Origin: an uncultured Syntrophomonadaceae bacterium
Lineage (GTDB): Bacteria; Bacillota; Syntrophomonadia; Syntrophomonadales; Syntrophomonadaceae
DNA: 9,726 nucleotides
NCBI GenBank assembly: GCA_944391275.1
Contig: CALXSZ010000113.1
Span: forward strand, 1 to 9,726
Direction of reading: 5' to 3'
The position numbers and the translations under genes are program-made. Below, piece by piece: positions 1-6,375 of the stretch; the first letter of the stretch is position 1, and the number at the start of each line of letters is the position of its first letter. The notes under the pieces are model-generated. The model was not told where the DNA came from and did not search any database. It saw nothing but the letters and a program-made list of their open reading frames with translations.

Positions 1-588
1 ATCCTCGCTAATAAACCGTACGAAGCCGTAACTATGGATGAAGTAGCCAAAATTTTAGGATGCGGAAAATCAACGCTGTACAAATATTTTGAAAGCAAAG
101 ATCTATTGCTAGCGGATGTGATTTACGCAAAATTAGAAGAATTCGCTCAACAGATGGAAAAAATTTGTTTTACGGATCCCAATACGCTGGCAGCGCTGGA
201 TCGCTGTTTGGAAACGTCTTACTGGTTTTTCCGTGAAAACCGATTGCTTTTTTCCTCCTGGTTGCACTGTGAATCCAACGCTGCCGTCAGCATCGGTCTT
301 TTTGACAAAATCCACCAATTAATGGAACAAAAACTCAACAACGTCACAGCGTTATTTCAACGGGGTATTGCAGAAGGGTTGGTGAATCCCTGCCTGGACG
401 CCGCCGCTTTAGCCCGTATGATAGAAAGAATTTTTTTATCCTGCGTCTTTAGTCCTCTGACCAAAGAGGTAAAAGAAGATGAAGAAAACTTGTCGCTTTT
501 AAAACACATTCTGCGCAGCGGAATTTTAACACCTGCAGCCCTCGCGCAAACTTTGCCGCAGGCGAAAGGAAAACCGGAAAATGAATGA
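1..588 (+). CDS. TetR/AcrR-family transcriptional regulator, 5' end missing
   Basis: Probable ligand-responsive repressor of the exporter operon that follows. The frame is open from base 1 through the first internal ATG at base 34 (ILANKPYEAVTMDEVAKILG), so the true start lies before the window, probably by some 20 residues given normal TetR lengths near 200; 195 residues are visible. The helix-turn-helix is clear: EVAKILGCGKSTLYKYF followed by ESKDLLL, the usual end of the TetR DNA-binding domain. The remainder is an all-helical, poorly conserved ligand-binding/dimer domain, as in the family, so the inducer cannot be read. It ends 15 bases before the adaptor gene, and regulator plus exporter are probably co-transcribed. 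E. coli CecR (YbiH) is the positional counterpart. Operator and promoter lie outside the window. Confidence 0.93.
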   Translation: MLANKPYEAVTMDEVAKILGCGKSTLYKYFESKDLLLADVIYAKLEEFAQQMEKICFTDPNTLAALDRCLETSYWFFRENRLLFSSWLHCESNAAVSIGLFDKIHQLMEQKLNNVTALFQRGIAEGLVNPCLDAAALARMIERIFLSCVFSPLTKEVKEDEENLSLLKHILRSGILTPAALAQTLPQAKGKPENE

Positions 589-603
589 TAGGAGGAATGT
601 AGG

Positions 604-1716
604 ATGACCAATGAGATCCAAAAACTTTTACGACCTCAGAAGATTGCAGCGCTTTTTTGCGGAATGGCCGTTGTCGCCGGGATCATGGTCTTAAGCGGAT
701 GTTTTTCACAGACGGAACAAACGCTCGAAGAAACTCAATCGGCCTTACAAGCCACGGGAAGCGTGGAAGCTAAAACCGTATCGGCTTCATTTAAAGTTCC
801 AGGCAAACTCGAAAATATCTATGTTCAGGTTGGAGACGCAGTGACTTCGGGCCAAGAAATTGCCCGGATAGAGGGCAGCGAAATCGAGGCGAAAGTTACG
901 CAGGCACAAGGGGCTTACAGCGCAGCCGTCGGTCAACAAAACCAAGCCTACGCCGCCATTGGACTGACCAGCGATACGGTAGACGCCAGTATCAATCAGG
1001 CGCAAGCGGGTTTAGAACAAGCCCAAATTGCTTTAGTCAGCGCCGAAGAAACGTATCAGCGAATAAAAGCTTTATATGAGTCGGGTTTTGCGGCGCAAAG
1101 CGATTATGATGACGCCCGGCACAATTATGAAGCCAAACAAGCCCAGGTTACGCAGTTGGAAGCGCAACTAGCCGAAGCGCAAGCGGCCCGTTCGCAAATT
1201 TCTGTTTATCAAGCCCAATACGAGGCCGCGACCGGGCAAAGTCAAATGGCCGCTGGAGCGGTTCAAGAAGCGGAAGTGTACTTACAAAACACCCATCTTT
1301 ATTCGCCTATGGACGGGTACATCACGTCAAAAATTATGGAAGCCGGCGAAATGGTAAACGCCGGCACCCCAGTCTTAGAAATCACGGATTTGGAACATAC
1401 GTATGTACAAGTATATATCAACGAATCAAAAATAGGACGCGTACAACTTGGGCAAAAAGCTTGGATAACGGTTCCCGCATACCCGGACCGTGTTTTTGAA
1501 GGAATCGTCACGCAAATCAGCAGCGCCGGCGAATTTGCCGTTCAAAAAGCAGTAAATGAACAACATGAACACGATCTGCAAAGCTTTGAAGTCCGAATTG
1601 ACGTGGATAATCCCGATCTAGCGCTGAAGGTCGGCATGACCGCAACGGTCAAACTGGACGAGTCCGCAGACTTCCGGGAAAAATCTTCGGAAAATGCAGA
1701 AGAATCGAGGATATAA
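604..1716 (+). CDS. HlyD/YbhG-type membrane fusion lipoprotein (exporter adaptor)
   Basis: Periplasmic/extracytoplasmic adaptor linking the inner-membrane ABC exporter to the outside. The start is supported by AGGAGG at 590-595, 8 bases upstream. Residues 14-33 form a lipoprotein signal ending in the lipobox LSGC, with Cys33 the likely lipidated residue. The first half of the biotinyl-lipoyl-like domain follows (about 50-95, VPGKLENIYVQVGDAVTSGQ). A long Ala/Gln/Glu-rich coiled-coil hairpin (about 95-225) comes next, then the second lipoyl half (YSPMDGYITS, about 233-262) and a beta-barrel domain (about 263-352) ending in VGMTATVKL. The 370-residue length is normal for the family. It is followed two bases later by the ATPase gene. 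Membrane attachment by a lipid rather than a transmembrane helix is the notable point. Substrate cannot be inferred. Confidence 0.93.
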   Translation: MTNEIQKLLRPQKIAALFCGMAVVAGIMVLSGCFSQTEQTLEETQSALQATGSVEAKTVSASFKVPGKLENIYVQVGDAVTSGQEIARIEGSEIEAKVTQAQGAYSAAVGQQNQAYAAIGLTSDTVDASINQAQAGLEQAQIALVSAEETYQRIKALYESGFAAQSDYDDARHNYEAKQAQVTQLEAQLAEAQAARSQISVYQAQYEAATGQSQMAAGAVQEAEVYLQNTHLYSPMDGYITSKIMEAGEMVNAGTPVLEITDLEHTYVQVYINESKIGRVQLGQKAWITVPAYPDRVFEGIVTQISSAGEFAVQKAVNEQHEHDLQSFEVRIDVDNPDLALKVGMTATVKLDESADFREKSSENAEESRI

Positions 1717-1718
1717 GC

Positions 1719-2459
1719 ATGGAAAATCAAGAAATCCGTCAAAAAACTTTCCCGCTGCTTCAAGTAACGGATGTTTGCTGTATCCATCGTCGGCACATGT
1801 TATTGGATCATGTGAGTTTTTCTTTGAACAGCGGAGAAAGTTTGGGTATTTTGGGTTTACGGCAAAGCGGGAAGTCGCTTCTTTTACAAGTTTTAGCAGG
1901 CGCCGTGCGAATAAATCAAGGAACCGTTCAACTGAAGGGATTTTCGCCCCGCCACGGAAAAAATTTTTATTCGAACATTGGTCTGGTAACGGAAAAAGCC
2001 AGTTTATTCACAGATTTACGGGTTAGTGAAAATTTGGATTTAATCTATCACTTGAAACAAGTAAAAGATCCGCATTTCGTGGATACTCTTTTGGAACGTT
2101 TAGATTTAAAATCCTATCTAAAAGAACGGGCCGGCGCTTTACCTCCTGGACCCTATCAACGTCTGGCGTTGGCTTGCGCTCTCGTAAATCAACCGGCTCT
2201 GCTGTTGCTGGACGACGTCTTACATGGCATCGATTCCTTTTCCCTGACACTTATACAGGACGAGATTCAACATTTTCTAGCAACGGAGGGAACACTCATT
2301 TGGGTCGTTCACCTTCCGGACGATCTAGCTTCGGTACAATATACGGCTTGGATGGAGGAGGGGCGACTGGAAATTTTGCCGGAAGCTACCGTGAGGTCCC
2401 GCTGGCACACGCCGAATTTTCATCGCTCAACGGAGGAAGCGGGTGATAAAGCGCCATGA
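1719..2459 (+). CDS. ABC exporter ATP-binding protein, single domain with atypical motifs
   Basis: Cytoplasmic ATPase that should drive the two permeases encoded next. GAGGA at 1707-1711 precedes the ATG by 7 bases. Walker A is GLRQSGKS (46-53), and the H-loop histidine is His198 (WVVH). Other motifs are altered. The Q-loop position has Glu92 in place of Gln (IGLVTEKASLF). The signature is LPPGPYQR (141-148) rather than LSGGxxQR. Walker B reads LLLLDD, with Asp166 where the catalytic Glu is expected. The segment after it is VLHGID instead of the usual PTSGLD. From memory, LPxGxxQRLALAC resembles the C-terminal ATPase half of E. coli YbhF, which has two domains in about 580 residues; this protein is only 246 residues, one domain. 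It could act as a homodimer, or pair with an ATPase encoded elsewhere. The stop overlaps the next start as ATGA. Confidence 0.9.
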   Translation: MENQEIRQKTFPLLQVTDVCCIHRRHMLLDHVSFSLNSGESLGILGLRQSGKSLLLQVLAGAVRINQGTVQLKGFSPRHGKNFYSNIGLVTEKASLFTDLRVSENLDLIYHLKQVKDPHFVDTLLERLDLKSYLKERAGALPPGPYQRLALACALVNQPALLLLDDVLHGIDSFSLTLIQDEIQHFLATEGTLIWVVHLPDDLASVQYTAWMEEGRLEILPEATVRSRWHTPNFHRSTEEAGDKAP

Positions 2460-3748
2460 AAACTTCTTATTTGCTCTTAAAAAAAGAGTTTTTATCCATT
2501 TGGCATGATTCAGGGATGCGAATTATCCTGTTTTTGATTCCTTTATTGACGCTGGGACTGTTTTTCTGGTTGTTCCATCTGGGGGTTATTTTGCACATTC
2601 CAACGGCCATTGTAGATTTGGATCGCAGCGCCCACAGTCGCCAGGTTATCGCAGAATTTGAAGCCGCTGAAAATCTGGAAATCCTGACCTACTACGACCG
2701 TTTTGAAGAACTTGAGCAAGCTATAAAAAATGGAGAAATCGTTGCTGGAATCGTTATTCCACAAGATTTTGGGAAGAACGTGTCGCTACGGCGTTCAACG
2801 CGATTACTGATTGTGATCGACGGAACCAATATGAGCTATACAACCAACGTCAGCACAACAATGATGGAGGTGGCTGAAACGTTAAAAGCCTCGATTGGCG
2901 TCGAAACACTATTGGCTTACCGTCCTACAACCGATGACGATTTATACTCTTCCATTGGAAATCTAACGGATGGAAAAGACGTGACGCTTACGGATATGAT
3001 GACCAATGTCTCGAAAAACGAGACTTCTACCGGGGATCTAGAACTCGATATGACTCTCTCTGATGCGGGGTACACAATGTCAGAGGCGCTACAAATTTAC
3101 ATGCCAATTACGCTTCAAGAGGAAGGCTGGTTTAACCCAACCCTAAATTACGCCTATTTTGTCGTTTTGGGACTGGCGTTAAATGTATGGCAACAATGTT
3201 CCATATTGCTTTTTTGCATGAACATTATCGGCGAAACGGGAACTCCTTCCTGGCAGCAAATCAAAACATCAGGGTTCTCCAAAACACGGTTATTTATCGA
3301 AAAAAGTTTCGTGCAGATCCTCTTAACGGCCTGCATGGCGCTTGTCATTTTATGGGTGGCTTTTTATATTTTCAACCTTCCTACGTCCGTTTCATTTTTT
3401 ACCTGGATTCCATTTATGCTTTGCTTTATCCTCGCTTTACATGGGTTGGGATCCATGATGAGCGGTATAACACGCAATAGCGTAGACGCCACCCGGATGG
3501 GCATGGTCATTGCATTACCTTCTTTCATGATTTCCGGTTTCAGCTGGCCTTTAGAAGAAATGCCGCTTCTTTTACAAAAAATCGCTTGGTTCTTCCCTCA
3601 AACCTGGTTTTTTCAGGGTATTAATTACCTTAGTTTTAAAAATCCGCCTTCCAGTTTGATTTTCCACTATTGCGCCATGTTATTATTAATGGCTTTTATT
3701 TTTTATCTCATCGGTTCATGTGTCACGTATTTCCGGGAAAGGGTGTGA
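2456..3748 (+). CDS. ABC-2 type exporter permease, first of a pair (YbhS/YhhJ-like)
   Basis: Inner-membrane subunit of the exporter. The start overlaps the ATPase stop (ATGA); the nearest GGAGG (2432-2436) is about 19 bases away, so translation is probably coupled. One membrane helix lies at about residues 22-46, followed by a large extracytoplasmic domain opening with IPTAIVDLDRSAHSRQ. The WFNPTLNYAYF motif (225-235) then leads into a C-terminal block of about five helices (roughly 233-255, 284-306, 314-334, 346-362, 401-422), with the family SGFSWP signature at 360-365. Between IDGTN (121-125) and WFNPT it has about 50 more residues than the partner permease, an Asp/Thr-rich stretch. The two permeases are clear paralogs and presumably form a heterodimer. 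Substrate unknown. Confidence 0.92.
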   Translation: MKTSYLLLKKEFLSIWHDSGMRIILFLIPLLTLGLFFWLFHLGVILHIPTAIVDLDRSAHSRQVIAEFEAAENLEILTYYDRFEELEQAIKNGEIVAGIVIPQDFGKNVSLRRSTRLLIVIDGTNMSYTTNVSTTMMEVAETLKASIGVETLLAYRPTTDDDLYSSIGNLTDGKDVTLTDMMTNVSKNETSTGDLELDMTLSDAGYTMSEALQIYMPITLQEEGWFNPTLNYAYFVVLGLALNVWQQCSILLFCMNIIGETGTPSWQQIKTSGFSKTRLFIEKSFVQILLTACMALVILWVAFYIFNLPTSVSFFTWIPFMLCFILALHGLGSMMSGITRNSVDATRMGMVIALPSFMISGFSWPLEEMPLLLQKIAWFFPQTWFFQGINYLSFKNPPSSLIFHYCAMLLLMAFIFYLIGSCVTYFRERV

Positions 3749-3752
3749 AAAA

Positions 3753-4928
3753 ATGAAAAGAATTTTAACCATCGCCTATTATGAATGGCGTACGATTCTT
3801 CACAATCCCATCCTACTATTAATGGTGTTTTTCGTTCCTTTACTTTATGGTCTGTTGTTCGGCAGTATCTATTTTCATCCGATTATTACGCACATTCCCA
3901 CTGCCATCATCGACGAAGACCATTCCGAATTAAGCCGTCGTATTGCAGACGCTTATCGCAGCAGCCCCGCGTTTTCTGTCCAGGAAGAAATTACCAATTA
4001 TTCGGAAATGGAAGCGGCCATGCGGGACGGCCGGATTCGAGCTGGAATTGTTATTCAAAAAGATTTAGAGCAGCATGCTGAAAAAATCCAGGATGCTAAA
4101 GTCTTTGCCGTTTATGACGCCTCTAACTTGATTTGGGGATATAATATTCGTAAAAATATGCGGCTTGTTATCAACGATTTTAATGCCGCATGGGTAGCAG
4201 AAAAAGTAGACGCTCTGGGATTCGACAATTATCAAAAAGAGCAATTGATTCATCCAGTCGACTACAATATCGAGGTTTGGTATAATCCGACCTATAGTTA
4301 TGCGAATTTCATGCTTTACGGCTTATTTTTTATGATTATTCATCAAGTGGGCCTTCTGTGCACAGCCTTAGTCATTCCACGAGAAAGGGAAAAAGGCTCT
4401 TGGATCCAGTTTCAAACAGCTTCAATATCCCGCTTCTCCATTTTGTTCGGAAAATGTCTTCCCTATCTGCTGGTTTTTCTTCTGCATTACTTATTATTGC
4501 TGCATATAGGCGTCACCTTTTTCCATATGTCGTTTGCTGGGAATACGTTGTGGTTGCTCCTACTCGGTCTTGTTTACGTCAGCTTGATGCTCTTATTGGG
4601 CTATGTTTTAGCATATTATTTACCTAATTCTTTGCAAGCGACCCGCTTTATTATGCTCATTTCGGTTCCTATTGTGATATCATCGGGAATGATCTGGCCT
4701 TCGACCCACATTCCTACATTATTATATTCTTTTATGCAATTATTTCCTTTTAAAAAAAAAAAAAAAATGATTCGTATCCTTGCACAAAAAAGTGGCGGTT
4801 GGGAGCAATTTTCCGGCTGCATAAGCGCATTGTTTCTTATGCTGATCGTTATTTTCCTGTTTTTCATTTTATGCTGCCCAAAGCAAGAACGGCTCAAAAA
4901 AGGGAAACCCCAATCCATCCATCAATAG
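3753..4928 (+). CDS. ABC-2 type exporter permease, second of a pair (YbhR/YhhJ-like)
   Basis: Partner permease of the preceding gene. I chose the ATG at 3753 (4 bases after the upstream stop, GGGAAAGGG at 3735-3743) over an in-frame GTG at 3720, which would add 11 untypical residues inside the previous gene. That gives 391 residues. The layout repeats the paralog: helix at 19-41, IPTAIIDEDHSELSRR at the start of the external domain, VWYNPTYSYANF (175-186), then C-terminal helices with SGMIWPSTHIP (311-321). Residues 334-338 are five lysines encoded by a run of 16 A at 4752-4767. The frame is kept, because SGGW and a last hydrophobic helix (about 355-374) follow where the family has them. Loss of one A would give an immediate UGA and remove that helix. 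The charged tail ends about 17 residues later. Last gene of the operon. Confidence 0.9.
   Translation: MKRILTIAYYEWRTILHNPILLLMVFFVPLLYGLLFGSIYFHPIITHIPTAIIDEDHSELSRRIADAYRSSPAFSVQEEITNYSEMEAAMRDGRIRAGIVIQKDLEQHAEKIQDAKVFAVYDASNLIWGYNIRKNMRLVINDFNAAWVAEKVDALGFDNYQKEQLIHPVDYNIEVWYNPTYSYANFMLYGLFFMIIHQVGLLCTALVIPREREKGSWIQFQTASISRFSILFGKCLPYLLVFLLHYLLLLHIGVTFFHMSFAGNTLWLLLLGLVYVSLMLLLGYVLAYYLPNSLQATRFIMLISVPIVISSGMIWPSTHIPTLLYSFMQLFPFKKKKKMIRILAQKSGGWEQFSGCISALFLMLIVIFLFFILCCPKQERLKKGKPQSIHQ
4752..4767 (+). repeat. Run of 16 A within the second permease gene
   Basis: An uninterrupted A16 tract encodes Lys334-Lys338 plus the first base of the Met339 codon. With 15 A the next codon is UGA, so the last helix is lost. 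With 17 A the frame stays open to about 5059 with an unrelated tail. Such tracts are prone to replication and transcription slippage, and also to sequencing error. Confidence 0.9.
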
Positions 4929-5137
4929 CCATATTTCTTATCCAAACCGTCAACCCTAAAAACCCAATTTTAAATATTTTTCTTGCCTATGTACATGCGG
5001 CTTATTGCTCTGTTAGAAAGATTCGTCTTCCACAAAAAGGAACAGTATTTGCAAAATAACCGAAAAGATGTAATTGACTTCAGTCAACACGAAAAAGAAC
5101 GAAGAACATTGAAAAGTCAAAGATCCAAATTGTAACA
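4929..5137. other. Convergent intergenic stretch without a gene
   Basis: AT-rich spacer between the exporter operon and the 3' end of galE. I see no ribosome binding site with a plausible gene, no RNA gene and no mobile-element ends. The open frame crossing it on the + strand is the out-of-frame extension of the permease region. The probable terminator hairpin follows at 5138-5167. Confidence 0.6.
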
Positions 5138-5167
5138 GAAGGAATCAAAAGCCTTTTTGATTCCTTC
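5138..5167. terminator. Inverted repeat between converging genes, possible bidirectional terminator
   Basis: A perfect 13-bp stem, GAAGGAATCAAAA pairing with TTTTGATTCCTTC, with a 4-base loop GCCT. On the + strand it is followed, after seven bases, by T6 (5175-5180), 210 bases past the exporter operon. On the - strand it begins four bases after the galE stop and is followed by only a weakly T-rich sequence. It probably ends both transcripts; support is better for the + strand. Confidence 0.6.
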
Positions 5168-5171
5168 AATT

Positions 5172-6191
5172 CTATTTTTTATACCCATTCGGATTTTTAT
5201 TTTGCCAACGCCAAGCGTCTTTACACATTTCCAAAACACCATTTTGGGCTTCCCATCCGAGCAAACGTTTCGCCTTACTTGGATCTGCAAAACAAGCTGC
5301 CACATCCCCTAAACGCCGAGGTTCAATCTGATAAGGAATTTTTTTCCCGCAAGCCTGTTCAAAATAATGAACCATTTCCAACACGCTATATCCGGTTCCA
5401 GTCCCCAAATTAAAAACCTCACATCCACAATTAGCTTGAATCCTCGAAAGCGCTTTAAGATGCCCATTCGCTAAATCTAACACATGAATATAGTCGCGAA
5501 TACCCGTTCCATCCGGCGTATCATAATCATTGCCAAATATTTTTAAATAAGGAAGTTTTCCGATAGCAACCTGTGTAATATAAGGAAGCAAATTATTGGG
5601 AATTCCCTGGGGGTCCTCCCCCAAAAGGCCGCTTTTATGCGCTCCAATCGGATTAAAATAGCGCAAGAGCACAACATTCCAATCCGGGTCCGCTTTCTGT
5701 ATATCCATTAAAATCTGTTCTTGCATCGACTTTGTCTGCGCATAGGGATTCATCCGTTCTCCTTTTGGACATTCTTCCGTAATCGGCAATTGTTCAGGCG
5801 TTCCATAAACCGCAGCCGAAGAAGAAAAAATCATATTTTTACATCCATATTCACGCATAACGTCGATCAGCGTCAACGTTCCTCCAACATTATTATCATA
5901 ATATTCCCATGGCTTGTAAATCGATTCTTCCAATGATTTTAACCCTGCAAAGTGAATGACACAATCACACGTTTCTTTTCGAAACACATGGTTTAATCCT
6001 GCACGATCACGGATATCGACTTGATAAAAAGAAACTTGTTTTCCTGTGAGTTCCTTGATACGGTTTAAGACCTCTTTATCAGAATTTGAAAGATTATCCA
6101 CCACAATCGCCTGATAGCCCGCATCTAAAAGCGCAACAACCGTATGGCTTCCAATATAACCCAAGCCCCCAGTAATCAGAATTTTTTTCAT
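5172..6191 (-). CDS. galE: UDP-glucose 4-epimerase
   Basis: Cytoplasmic NAD-dependent short-chain dehydrogenase/reductase of the Leloir pathway, interconverting UDP-glucose and UDP-galactose and so supplying galactose for surface polysaccharides or allowing galactose use. The Rossmann motif TGGLGYIGSHT is at residues 7-17. IFSSSAAVYG (121-130) holds the active-site Ser. The catalytic pair is Tyr150 and Lys154 (NPYAQTK). RYFNPIGAH (177-185), the sugar-nucleotide loop with NNLLPYI (199-205), GTGIRDYIHVLDLA (228-241) and the late RRLGDVA (292-298) are all typical of GalE. At 339 residues it is full length. AAAGGAGG lies 6 bases before the ATG. It stands alone, with its own promoter and no galK, galT or glycosyltransferase next to it in the window. 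The slightly odd point is Ala-Gln instead of Gly-Lys after the catalytic Tyr; I expect normal function. Confidence 0.97.
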   Translation of the reverse strand: MKKILITGGLGYIGSHTVVALLDAGYQAIVVDNLSNSDKEVLNRIKELTGKQVSFYQVDIRDRAGLNHVFRKETCDCVIHFAGLKSLEESIYKPWEYYDNNVGGTLTLIDVMREYGCKNMIFSSSAAVYGTPEQLPITEECPKGERMNPYAQTKSMQEQILMDIQKADPDWNVVLLRYFNPIGAHKSGLLGEDPQGIPNNLLPYITQVAIGKLPYLKIFGNDYDTPDGTGIRDYIHVLDLANGHLKALSRIQANCGCEVFNLGTGTGYSVLEMVHYFEQACGKKIPYQIEPRRLGDVAACFADPSKAKRLLGWEAQNGVLEMCKDAWRWQNKNPNGYKK

Positions 6192-6242
6192 CCTCCGCCT
6201 CCTTTCCCCAACAAATCAATCATTATTTTCTATGTAAAGATC

Positions 6243-6271
6243 ATTATACTACGCGCATCGGTATCACACAA
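6243..6271 (-). promoter_or_regulatory. Sigma-70/sigma-A type promoter of galE
   Basis: On the - strand a perfect -10 box TATAAT (6243-6248) is preceded, after exactly 17 bases, by TTGTGT (6266-6271), a weak -35 with the conserved TTG. Transcription would start near 6236, leaving about 45 bases of leader containing the AAAGGAGG site. It lies just after the terminator of the upstream gene, which supports independent expression of galE. Confidence 0.75.
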
Positions 6272-6295
6272 AGTTTTCTTTTTTTCTCGATATAA

Positions 6296-6328
6296 GAAAA
6301 CGGGTACATCCTAAGATGTACCCGCTTC
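6296..6328 (-). terminator. Rho-independent terminator of the 759-residue surface-protein gene
   Basis: Read on the - strand, a perfect 10-bp stem CGGGTACATC / GATGTACCCG (6315-6324 with 6301-6310, loop TTAG) is followed directly by TTTTCTT. It sits about 50 bases after the stop at 6376-6378. A second small hairpin, 5-bp CAGGG/CCCTG with a 3-base loop (6346-6358), lies between stop and terminator. Confidence 0.88.
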
Positions 6329-6375
6329 TTTGTCGACATTTATTTCAGGGAAACCCTGTTTACGAAAAGGTTAAA

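Noticed and set aside
34..36. ATG at 34 as the start of the TetR regulator
   Set aside because: The frame is open upstream to base 1 and encodes YEAVT directly before it, the normal sequence inside the TetR DNA-binding domain. A start here would delete the first helix.
3720..3752. GTG at 3720 as start of the second permease
   Set aside because: It adds MSRISGKGCEK, which does not resemble the family's N-terminus and overlaps the previous gene. The ATG at 3753 has a suitable purine-rich site and gives the usual MKRILTIAYYEW start.
4799..5059. Small + strand open frame after the second permease
   Set aside because: It mostly overlaps the permease in another frame, lacks a ribosome binding site and has no recognisable features. 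It matters only as the tail produced by a +1 slip at the A16 tract.
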